Source of the DNA: Hedera helix
Lineage: Eukaryota; Streptophyta; Magnoliopsida; Apiales; Araliaceae
Assembly: GCA_947179155.2 (NCBI GenBank)
Contig: OX359264.1
Coordinates: forward strand, 52,817,702 to 52,881,701
DNA: 64,000 nucleotides
Direction: 5' to 3'
Part shown: in pieces, positions 26,301 through 34,658 of the stretch
Numbering within the stretch: the first letter of the stretch is position 1
How the letters are laid out: the number at the start of each line of letters is the position of its first letter
The notes under the pieces: model-generated
Told to the model about the DNA's origin: nothing
The model's database searches: none
What the model saw: only the letters and a program-made list of their open reading frames with translations
Translations under genes and position numbers: made by a program

Positions 26301-29061
26301 AATCAGATGCAGTCTTACATTCCTTTAAATTAATCTGACAATATATGTTGTGGAAAAGGTAGTGAGTGATGTTCTTGAGGGCGAATAAGGCTACCTTTCG
26401 TTGTACGGTTTTCTTGAGGTCATATTGGTTTAGATTTTTTTTTCTTTTTTTGATCAAGTAAATTAGTTATGACTAAATTCTTCTAATAGTGACAGATTTA
26501 TTTAATATTTTTTTTATTTTTTTAATTTAGTTTTTGCTCTTAATAACATATGTATGTGGAACTTTGTTGCATGTAGAGTACACATGACACAACATGATCA
26601 GTTAGGAGAATACAGTCGATTCCTAGAAAAAAGTATGTAATGCACTTGAGCAAAGAGAGGATTCTAAATAAATTATCATAACTATTTTACATGCATCAAA
26701 TATGTATTTAACATTTATACAACAAATATTGTTGTCTTTGTTGTGTCATATGTGGTATTCCATTACTGTAAATGGAAATTTCATACATATGAATAGCGAG
26801 TCCTTAACACGTAGAGAAAAGAGTAGGTAACACTAGATTAGGCTAGATGTACATGTAAGTATGCAGTTGTTTTATTGAAAAAACTAGTTTTGAATGTAGT
26901 AGAAAGCAGAATGTACTTTGCAGCTCTGTAGTCCACATGACACAACATGATCAGTTAGGAGAATACAGTCGATTCCTAGAAAAAAGTATGTAATGCACTT
27001 GTAAGTAACACTAGATTAGGCTAGATGTACATGTAAGTATGCAGTTGTTTTATTGAAAAAACTAGTTTTGAATTTAGTAGAAAGCAGAATGTTCTTTGCA
27101 GCTCTGTAGTCCTTTAGGAAGTTTGGCTGGGATTTTATGATTGCACAACACCCTGATGCACCACGCTCTTTATCTATCTTGCTTTAATTCTGTGGCTTAA
27201 ATCCTCAATAAAATTTATCCCTTCATACAATATAGATCGCAATGCAAAAAACACATTTTAAATAAAGTTCTAATATAATTTCATTCAAAAGTATTCTTTA
27301 GCGTGCAAACTGTGATATAAAACAAGTAAGAAATATATCATCTAAATTGAGTCGACATGTCCTTTAATCCGTACCACACATTTTTTAAAACATGTCAATC
27401 AATCCAGCACATAGTATTATTTGATAAGATTTTCATGAGTGCTTGTGGTTTGAATAATTTCCCTGTTACTGTGTTCTGTGTATCTGGTTCAGGAATATTT
27501 TAATTTCCTCTGTTCATTGTCGAAACAATTTGATTTTCTGTCTTGCTGAGTTTCTAGGCCAGTTCTGACTATTTCACTTGTTTTAGCTTTTTAATTGGGT
27601 TTCTAGACTAAGACGATATCCATATGGTAAATTATAGCAATCCTCTTTTAGGTTATGTTTTAATTATATAATATACCAATACCTATTTGTTTGACCTAGC
27701 TATAACCAATGTGCACAAGAAGTCCGTTCACTGGAGGACCATTTGAAAGGTTGGGGGTACACTATAGCAATCCCCTTTTAGGTTATGTTCTAATTTTATA
27801 ACATACAGCGACCTATTTGTTTGAGTAGATGTGTCATGTGTTCTACAAAGATTGGATGATGGATTATTTGCTTCTCGACTTTAGGTGACGAAGACCTTGT
27901 GGACTATTGCTTTTTGCTTCTTCGATGGTGATGCTAGAGTCCGTAAGTAAGATGCTTGTGTTAGGGTTTTGAGTCCTTTCCAAACGCCTATGGAAGTAGG
28001 ATCTAATCGAGTGCAAGAATCCCACAAGATACAGGTCAAGAAGAAAGCAAGCAACCCACACTATAGCCTGAAAATGATACAAACAAGACAACACAAGCAT
28101 CAAGCGATTTCACGTGGTTTCGGCAAACTTGCCTACATTCATGAAAAGATAATCAACGTCACTAAACTTGAAGAACTTATGGTACAAATCATGATTATGT
28201 ATTTGTGTTTGTCTCCACATTTTTCACTCCTTGCAAGCCCCTTAGAAGACCATAGTCTGTCTCTCACTCACTAGGGTTTTTGCTTTTGCTCTCTACATCT
28301 TGCCTTTTATGTTCTCCAGCACAAAAACCCTATTTACAAAACACATGGGTTAGGAAACCCAAAGGCTTTCTTGATTAAGAATTCAAATCCTTCTTAGAGT
28401 AGGAAACCAATCCTTACTGAATTAGGATTTAAGTTGAATTGCAACTTGAGGCATGTTGAGGGTTAAAGGCCAGTAAGGAGTGGAAAATACTGCTCGACTT
28501 GGTGCCACCTAGCAATTGGTGTACAATGTCAAGGTGCCGAACAGCAACTGCTTTTAGGGAAAAGAGAGCCCTGTTGTTCATATTGGATTTTTATTTCGTA
28601 GCCTGGTGTTTTTTGGGCTACATGGTGTTCCCGGGCTTTTTATATGGAAATTTTTGGAAGTTTGATTTATGAGCCTAGTGTAGGTAATCTTTTGAGAGAC
28701 TCTTTGTGTAGGGTTGTGGTGTTGAGATTATGTGCATAGATGTGCCTTTTGTTTCCCCCTTTTGTTTGTATATTGCATGTGGACCTGGTTTCCCTTCTGG
28801 CATTTTCAACTAAATTATATCTATGCTGTTCCTTGATAGAGGCACCTGTGTGGTTCCTTAATTGCTTTTCTTCTGAAGTGAATAACAATGTCATGCAAAT
28901 AATAAAAGTATTTAGGACAATTGTATATTTGCATGGATCTATGCATGTGTGTGTATTACTGAAATGAAGGACTAAGGTACATTTGTGCATTGTATTAGAG
29001 GGAGGTATGTTAGACGTGGTTGTGCAGAATGAAGAGATGCATGGCTAGGGAAAATATGCTT

Positions 29062-29106
<45 letters not shown>

Positions 29107-32100
29107 GTATTCTTAAGTTTCATATTGATATTTGTGATGCTAAATGCTTTATATTATGCAACTCGTTTTTATTTTTATATTTTTATGAGAGAATGATGAG
29201 CTGAGTGGACTAAAAAATTGAATGTAAATATCATATGATTGACTATATCGCTATTTTTTATGAAATATATATTTTTGATTATAGTAAACCAGTATGCAGT
29301 AGTACAAGATGACAAGATATTATTACTACTTGTACTCTTTTCATAATTATGATTGCATTTTTTATTGAATACATAACATCTGATTGAGTACATTTGACTG
29401 TATATGCAGGATGAAATCAAGCATATGGTTGGACGGTTTCTTGAATATGTTATTGCTAATTATCAAATCCTTAAGGAACCAGCAAGTATATTGCAGGCGT
29501 TCCTTATATCTCTGGTTAGAATCTCTCTATCATATAATATTTTCCAAAGTCTCATATACTGAGTTATATATAATCAGAAGTTTTCTTTTATTTGTTTCAA
29601 GTCTTTTTTATTGTTCTCTTCTTGTCTTTTTTTTTCTCTTTCCATTTTGCTTTCTGGTATTGTTTATAGGGAGTCTGTCATTTGTATTGTATCGTATGCT
29701 TTATCAAAATTTGATGATTATTCAATCCTTTCTACTGCTTCTGTTTCAGTGTTGGAGTGCAGCTTCACTTTTAAAACAAAAAATTGATAAGAAAGAATCT
29801 CTTTCCCTTGCAAAGTATCATTTGAATTTCAGTTGTAACGAAGAAGAGGCAGATCGTCTTTATTCGGTTTTGCGGAAGTTGAAGAAAACATTTAAAGAGA
29901 ATATATTTGAATCAGATTTTTCAAAAGATTCCATATCAGGTGCTGAAGATTTTATGAAAGGACCACTAAGTGAAAGGGTATCGGCGACATTTGACTTTCA
30001 AAATGAGCTGGTCCTTTCGTCTCAGGTTCCAAATGATGTTTTGCAGCCCAAGAATGCACAAAATGATAAAACAGATAAGGAAGATACACTTGCGAGTTTC
30101 AAACGAATGAGAAAATGCAAAAAGATAATGGCTAAGCTCCATCAGAAACAACAACTGGAAACCAAAGAATTCCACAGAGAGTGGGAGAGGAGAAGAGCAG
30201 GTTTTGAAAATAAGTACAGAGTGGAGTCTGCTATTTTTCGTGAGATGTATAGTCATACACCATTGAGAACGGATAAGTTAAAGGTACTAAATAGTGAGCA
30301 TGCAAAGAAAGTGGAAGAACACGAACGTCTAAAGGAGATAGACCTTAAACAACTTCAGGCAAAGCAGTTGGATGCATTGAATGATGAGAGAAAGAAGTTA
30401 GCCTGTTGGTTGAAATCAGCAGGATCCTCTGCAAATGAACATAGAGGTCAGGATGAGCTAACCTTGCATGGATCTGAATTTGAGAGTCAGGTGGGATACT
30501 CTCAGGCTAGTAAAAATAGGTCTCACACTGTCTCTGAGAATGATGCAACTGTTTCTAATCATCTTATGGAAGAACAAAGTCCTGATGAAATTGCAGATAA
30601 CAAGCATGTAAATGGGATAATGCCAGCTGATACTTATATGACTGTTCCAAACCGGGTTGTAGGATGTAACAGTTGTAATGAAACTGTAGCTACAGCAGTG
30701 AATCCAAATTTTAAGAATGATGTGGTGTTGAATATGACGTCAGTTGCTAGAAGTCGACAGCCTAATGGAATATGCAACTCCGTCAATGTTTCTGAAGACA
30801 ATGTTTCTACAAGTCAGTGTCACTCAAATAAACGGATCACTGACGGAATTCCATTAAGTGTGCCAGGTGAAATGGCTCCACCAGAAATACCAGAAAGGAT
30901 TGCTGAGGAAGTGATGGGCACGGTTGGTTCTGTAGAAATAGGAACTCCAGCTGTAGAGTCCAATGGAGAGAATGATAGAAGAGATGAAGTCTGCTCTGAT
31001 ACACCAAATGCTGTGGAAAACCAGCAACTGCAACCGCCACTGTCTACCAATTCACCTTTAGATCACGATCAACCTGATCTACCTCCTGCTAGTGGATCTG
31101 GTAATGGAACTCTTACTATAGGGCACGCTGCCAAAAAAGCTGAGGTATCTTGCCAGTTGTTAGAGGTCCCATCAGAGCTTTCAGATCGAGCTGTTTCATT
31201 ACCTGTGGCAAATGTGGAACTGCGTCCACCAATTGATGATATGGAGATACCTGTTGTGCACAATCAGCGTGATTTACGATCAACTAGTAGACATGATCAT
31301 CAAACACGTGGTGATTTAGATTCATCTTTCCATAATGATGAGGGTCCACAAGTGGTTGACCATACGGCAGAGCTGCCAAATCAAGTTATTCCGCATGTTG
31401 GAACGAATGTGGAACTGCATTCTCCAATTCAATCTACAGGAATACCTCTTCGACAAAATCAGCGCGATGTTCCAACCGCTAGTAGACTTGATTGTCAACC
31501 TAATGGTGAGGCTTTGCCAGACATTGAGGGAACAGCTGAGCTTCCCAATCAAGCTATTTTTCATACCGGAGTAAATGTGTCTTCTATTCAAGGATTTAAC
31601 AACCTTTCATTGCATGCTGAACACCAAGTGCCCTCACGGATTCCAAGTTTAGCTTCATATGGTGACCCACTTCAGAATGAATTGGAGAGGATTCGTAAAG
31701 AAACAGAACAAAGTATCAAGGTCCATGAAGATATGGTCAGTGCTTACTTAGCTTTCTCTGAATCACTTACTAGTTACTAATGATTAGTGTTACTTTTTCT
31801 CTCTCTCACCTGTTATTGCCTTTTCTTCAAGCAGAAGCTTGGGCTGAAATCCGAGTTAGAGGAAATTATTGCTCAACTTCGTAGGGAATATGAAGTTAAA
31901 CTCAATGATGCTGAGGCTGCGTTTATACTGAAGAAGAATGAACTCGATACATATCACAACAAAGTCCTCATGAATAAGATACTAGCTGATGCTTTCAGGT
32001 CCAAGTGCCTGGATATTGGACCTTCTAAGCCCATGGCAATGCAGCAAGGTGTGTAATTTCTTGAAGATGCCATTTTTAAGCAATAATCTTTTAGTTCTTT

Positions 32101-34090
32101 GTCCTGGGGATATCATTGTCAAAATAAGAAGTCCCAAAAAGTAGGCACCATTTGTTTAGCTTAATTTCCTAGCCCTTTATTTGTAAGCTATAGCTTTGGG
32201 TGGCTTTCATGTGCATGGATTACTAATATCAAATTATGAATTTGCTTTTTCTTCAAATTTTAGGGGATGCTTTTAATAGCATCAATCCACATGAAAGAAC
32301 TACACCTTGAATAATGAATTTCAGATGTGATATTGTAGTCACTTCTATACATTATTTGTCTTGGATGCTGGTAATAAAAAAGAAATATTTTCACTATTTC
32401 TTGTGCTAGACAACTTTCAGTATAATACATGTAGGAAACTTATTTCACTTGGCGGACACTTGGAGATAATGATCAGTTACCAACCTGTGATGTTTGAGAC
32501 AAACTGACATGCTTTAAGTGTTGGGATTTTCTAGTTCTACAAGCCTTTGGAGCTCTTGAAGCCTGACACAAATACTAAGAAATAATCATGGATTAACTTG
32601 TTCATTTCGTAAAACAAATAAAGTCATCATGTTCATTTACTTGGGACATTTTTGTTCCACGTTAGTTTGCCCAATTAAATGCCCTAAAGCTTTGATGCTA
32701 AAAATAAGATAATGGGATGCTTGAGCTATTCCCTCACCTATTAGAAAATTAATATGTAATCAGTAAAGGAAAGAAAGCCAAAGAATATCTTGAGAGAAGA
32801 ACTCAAGAAAGCATGTTTGTTATATTTTTACACATTGCTGAATGTATGTGTTGAAAATTTTGTAAATTGGTCATGCATGAAGGTTCTTTTGTTTACTTTT
32901 TGCAAGGACCTAATTAAAAAGTTTATAACTCTCTTGCAGGTGTGCCTCCTGGTTTCGCTCAACATCAAAATCAATCACCAAATCAATCACCATTGCATCC
33001 TACACCTAGGTCCTCTCCCACCACTGTTTCATCTCTGGTTGGTCAATCTGCAGCCAACCAACGGAATACAGCACCATTATTGCAGCCTGGATCGAGGTTT
33101 ACCCCCGTCCCCGTTTCAATTTCGACTGGCCAGTCTGCAGCCAACCTGCAGAATATGGCACCACAATTACAGCCCGTACCGATGGTTTCATCCGTCTTTG
33201 TTTCATCTTCGGGTGGCTTACCAGCATCCAGCCAGCAGACTGCTACTCCAACATTGCAGCCAGCATCCAGTCTTTACCCCGTCACTGTTTCATCTTCAAC
33301 TGGCCGACCTGCAGCCAGCCAGCAAAATACCACACTGCAGTTGCAGCCTGCACCGAGGGTTTCCCCTATATCTGTTTCATCTTCGACTGGCCAACCTGCT
33401 GCCAGCCGGCAGAATACAGCAGTGCAGTTGCAGCCTGCACCTAGGGTTTCCCCTATATCTGTTTCATCTTCGGTTGGCCAACCTGCAGCCAGCCAGCAGA
33501 GTACAACGCCACCTCTACAAATTGTTCACCAATCGGCTGCTCTTTTCTCAAGCACTCCGACCAGGCCCCCTCAGATCAACCCCGTCACCCCGTTGACAGG
33601 AAATCTCCGAGTTGGCAGTGAAATTCGTGCCCCTGCCCCACACTTGCAACCATTCAGATCTGCATCAGCGCCAGCTGCAAATTTTACATCTCATCCACGT
33701 GTGATGCCAAGCCATCTGACCCCAACTAGCCTGCCTACAATGTCTCTCTCACTCCCGCAAGCTCCACCCTGTCCCCGAGAAGCACCAATATCGACAAATT
33801 ACTCCGGCAGCGTTTATGATAGCTCACCCCAGCCTAATACTGCAACTGTTTTGTCGGTGCCTGGGTTGTCGTCTCCTATTAACTCATCTCTGTCTTGTCT
33901 GGACTTGATTACGGACATTCATAAGCAACATGGTGCACACAGACCTAACGATTTTCCACCCCTGCCAGATTTGGGTTCAAAATTGGATACACTGGATTTG
34001 TCTGTATTTGAAAATGGGGTTAGCATGCATGTTAGCTCACCCCCTGCAGCTGTAACAACTAGTGTTGTTTGTTTATCTGATGATGATTAA
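8340..34090 (+). CDS. MOM1: MOM1-like helicase-related silencing protein, 14 coding exons, 2178 aa
   Basis: Coding exons: 8340-8868, 9127-9481, 10229-10313, 16594-16734, 19983-20234, 21433-21573, 21645-21956, 22125-22298, 23705-24626, 24831-25000, 29410-29514, 29750-31735, 31835-32048, 32940-34090. All have GT-AG borders and sum to 6537 nt in one frame. Residues 1-180 are very Lys/Arg/Ser-rich (nuclear type); 280-310 carry a Cys cluster (CVACSKRRR, FCSCS). Residues 324-663 match a CHD3/SNF2 N-lobe: Walker A is missing (AVVFDDQDRIMKIILF) and motif II reads VDECQ (469-473). The C-lobe (664-820) has FDSDWDPANDVKALHKIS, lacking the HRIGQ-type arginine motif. A coiled coil spans about 1175-1290. 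The conserved CMM2-type segment (about 1700-1795) is followed by 29-residue repeats and the acidic end VVCLSDDD. By family knowledge MOM1 maintains transcriptional silencing in the nucleus. ATPase loss is inferred. Introns hold many transposons. Confidence 0.9.
10471..10642 (+). pseudogene. Relic chromodomain exon in MOM1 intron 3
   Basis: The + frame reads ILLIWGFSKWIFPP, then SATWELENASFLNSLHG, then KEHENRQKAEKI, ending at TGA 10640-10642. This resembles the end of the second chromodomain of CHD3-like proteins and longer MOM1 relatives (a KW.GL.Y.-.ATWELENA pattern). It lies exactly where that domain would be encoded, between the Cys-rich exon 3 and the helicase N-lobe exon 4. No acceptor or donor gives a phase compatible with exon 3 (phase 0) or exon 4 (phase 0), and the part before ATWE is scrambled. 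No PHD finger or first chromodomain was found nearby. A weak alternative exon cannot be excluded without transcripts. Confidence 0.7.
10748..10917. repeat. 82-bp tandem duplication in intron 3
   Basis: Two near-identical copies, starting at 10748 and 10830 (GTCTA-TGTTAACAAGTAAA core), differ by a few substitutions and a 4-bp GATA gain. Confidence 0.9.
10940..12290 (-). mobile_element. LTR-retrotransposon-derived segment, family unknown
   Basis: The middle carries a minus-strand promoter-like sequence (GTATAAATAGGGGTTAGGAG, about 11355-11336), typical of an LTR TATA region, with moderately GC-rich sequence on either side. No coding domain was recognised, and the short open frames at 11771-12137 resemble nothing known. 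Ends, target duplication and family are not determined; the sequence ends near the AGATCGTATCA at 12280. Confidence 0.4.
12291..13258. other. Intron 3 sequence, unrecognised
   Basis: About 1 kb of mixed-complexity sequence. Minus-strand frames at 12573-12893 and 12916-13308 are open, but their translations are not recognised; the second is low-complexity Phe/Leu-rich. The segment 12290-12900 is more GC-rich than its surroundings and may be old transposon sequence. I see no gene. Confidence 0.4.
13271..14677. mobile_element. Non-autonomous Mutator-like element with long TIRs and 11-bp target duplication
   Basis: Terminal inverted repeats of about 200 bp match between 13271-13480 and the reverse complement of 14456-14677, with GGGTTAATA outermost. 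They share long tracts such as AAAAAAGTGACGAAACTTGC. The direct duplication GTTTAGAACAG flanks the element at 13260-13270 and 14678-14688. Long TIRs plus a 9-11 bp duplication are the mark of MULEs. The interior has no transposase. It has imperfect tandem units of about 80 bp at 14110-14395 (CCCTCGATCTG, GATTTGGAAGAT). Total length is 1407 bp. Confidence 0.88.
14689..15119. other. Intron 3 AT-rich spacer
   Basis: Low-complexity sequence with an (ATA)n tract near 14865-14890. No feature was recognised. Confidence 0.5.
15120..16360 (+). pseudogene. LINE ORF2 3' part (end of RT and zf-RVT region), decayed
   Basis: Broken frames on the + strand read like the C-terminal part of plant L1-type ORF2: ISLRITLIQECIATVPFYLV, then EQRCLGLENLVS, VGKWLWLFFHDMLSLWHPVI, RLRPFSWNFRF, and FLVYFIWKAYTLAKAFVCLL. 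These match the known order in plant LINEs (end of reverse transcriptase, W-rich linker, zf-RVT). Many stops and frame changes make it a fossil. It lies in intron 3 just before exon 4. The 5' part of ORF2 is absent here. No clear poly(A) tail or target duplication is visible. Confidence 0.8.
17330..18510 (+). pseudogene. LINE ORF2 5' part (through RT palm), decayed, 3'-truncated
   Basis: Intron 4 contains + strand frames matching plant LINE ORF2: ESRWWSRHNFHV at the end of the endonuclease, WRQKSR-like linker, then reverse-transcriptase blocks DLRPISLTTSVYKIL, QSAFFGGRQILDAALVANE and LDFEKAYDRVSWFFLDNVME. Several in-frame stops (for example in the DGFAMAFY*QCWDN stretch) show it is dead. It ends abruptly at about 18510, where a copia remnant begins at 18531. 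The catalytic YADD block is missing. Compared with the fragment before exon 4, this is the upstream half of an ORF2. Confidence 0.82.
18531..19330 (-). mobile_element. Truncated Ty1/copia element: RNase H end of pol, polypurine tract and 3' LTR
   Basis: On the minus strand, 19330-18840 encodes the RNase H and C-terminal end of copia pol: DRRSTSGYC-like, then LVAPSTAKAE, IPTMLYSNNRSAISIAHNP, VEIDRHFIKEKL, and ADILTKAVTRKEFDHH. There are frame breaks. Next comes a purine run (C-run plus CT repeat at 18801-18834 on the plus strand), fitting a polypurine tract. A probable 3' LTR of about 270 bp follows (18800-18531), with TGTTGTGATA at its start and TGTAATGACT (plus strand) at its other end. The LTR contains repeated ATCAAGCTAATTACAGCA motifs. 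The 5' portion is missing or unrecognised. It interrupts the LINE remnant. Confidence 0.8.
19331..19976. other. Intron 4 remainder, unrecognised
   Basis: Continues downstream of the copia RNase H remnant. It could be further decayed copia sequence, but no motif was recognised. Confidence 0.4.
20235..21432. other. MOM1 intron 5
   Basis: A 1.2-kb intron. Near 20980 there is an AAAACGACGTCGTT motif common in plant intergenic repeats. No gene or well-bounded element was recognised. Confidence 0.6.
22575..22930. mobile_element. hAT-like MITE with GAGCTCG subterminal repeats (intron 8)
   Basis: Multiple copies of GCTCGACTCG, GAGCCGAGC, GCTCGGCTCGATTCGAGCTC and TTCGAACTCG-like motifs in both orientations flank an AT-rich core. 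The right end, read in reverse, starts TAGGGCTGTAAATGAGCC, a typical hAT-type terminus in plants. The left end is not clear. It is non-coding and sits between the helicase N-lobe and C-lobe exons of the MOM1 gene. Confidence 0.65.
22931..23704. other. Remainder of MOM1 intron 8
   Basis: Intronic sequence. Short open frames on both strands are not recognised as genes. Confidence 0.5.
25455..26121. mobile_element. 667-bp MITE with 12-bp target duplication (intron 10)
   Basis: The direct repeat TGGAGGTAAACA flanks the element at 25443-25454 and 26122-26133. The ends are inverted: TAGTTGTCAAATC on the left, TAGTTATCAGAATC as the reverse complement of the right. Subterminal motifs GTATCGTATCGTAAGATACG occur near both ends (about 25500 and 25995-26105), in both orientations. 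The interior is AT-rich with no frame. The long duplication suggests a Mutator-like superfamily member, though the TIRs are short and diverged. Confidence 0.8.
26573..27112. repeat. Duplicated blocks in intron 10 (order A, B, A', B')
   Basis: Block A (26573-26650, ACACATGACACAACATGATC) recurs at 26935-27003. Block B (26824-26935, GTAACACTAGATTAGGCTAG) recurs at 27003-27112. Identity is nearly complete, so the duplication of about 177 bp (B to B') is recent. Confidence 0.9.
27631..27825. repeat. Pair of 65-bp direct repeats
   Basis: TATAGCAATCCTCTTTTAGG to CTATTTGTTTGA at 27631-27696 recurs with a few changes at 27757-27824. Confidence 0.85.
27960..28560. mobile_element. Copia-type LTR fragment (intron 10)
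   Basis: The stretch CACAAGCATCAAGCGATTTC followed by ACGTGGTTTCGGCAAACTTG is typical of a conserved part of plant copia LTRs. It is followed by CT-rich sequence and GCACAAAAACCCTATTTACA near 28320-28340. No pol sequence is present, so it may be a solo LTR. Borders and orientation are uncertain. Confidence 0.5.
29065..29102. repeat. (TA)n microsatellite
   Basis: TA dinucleotide run in MOM1 intron 10, about 310 bases before exon 11. Confidence 0.9.
33026..33520 (+). repeat. Coding minisatellite: 87-bp (29-residue) repeat in MOM1 exon 14
   Basis: Five full copies and one 20-residue partial copy of a VSSSTGQPAASQQNTT...LQP pattern, with no length change between units (residues about 1825-1989). 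Copies 4 and 5 are the most alike (QLQPAPRVSPIS shared). The segment is Ser/Pro/Gln-rich and likely unstructured. Because every unit is exactly 87 bp, expansions keep the frame. Confidence 0.93.
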
Positions 34091-34658
34091 TTTCAATATT
34101 TCAGGAAGAACTTCAACTATTATATTTTAGCGCCAACTAGTTTAGCTTTGTGCGAATCTTCAGGAGGGCCTTGAACCAGGTGTCTTGGCGAGGGCTTTGT
34201 GTATTCAACATAGAGACCAATGTCTCTTGTTGTTTGACTTTTGTATAAAGCGAAACTTGCTGCTGTAGAGAAGCTGCTTTGTTGTTCTAACTTATGATGC
34301 AACGAGTTCATTGTTTCTTCATTTTCCTGATTATGAGCTATTATTTTCTTAATGGTGTGAAAAGAACACCTTTTAACATCTGAATAAGTTTTATCTGAAA
34401 AAACTTGGAAAATTATGAAAGTGTAGCTATGCTTGCATTGGTACGACGTATTAATCACATTTAGAAATTATAAAATTATGAAGTAGATTTTTTGCTGCAC
34501 AAACTCAGAACGATACAAAGGGGACAAGAGGCAGATGACTTGAAATGAACCAACTTGATTTCACAACATACAAGGCCAAAACCCCATTATCATACTATAA
34601 CACAGGTCTGATAGAAATATATGTAGCAACAAATGTGAACAATGCCTGTCCAATATGG
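34091..34658. other. Convergent intergenic space between MOM1 and PAL stop codons
   Basis: Only 568 bp separate the two stop codons, so both 3' UTRs and polyadenylation sites must lie here and the transcripts may overlap. No other feature was recognised. Confidence 0.8.

Noticed and set aside
29384..29749. Upstream part of the long open frame leading into MOM1 exon 12
   Set aside because: It runs through exon 11 in the wrong frame and through intron 11. The spliced model with GT-AG borders explains both exons.
32790..33596. 268-aa open frame overlapping MOM1 exon 14
   Set aside because: It is the alternate frame of the 87-bp repeat; the periodic His/Leu pattern is a by-product of the real frame.
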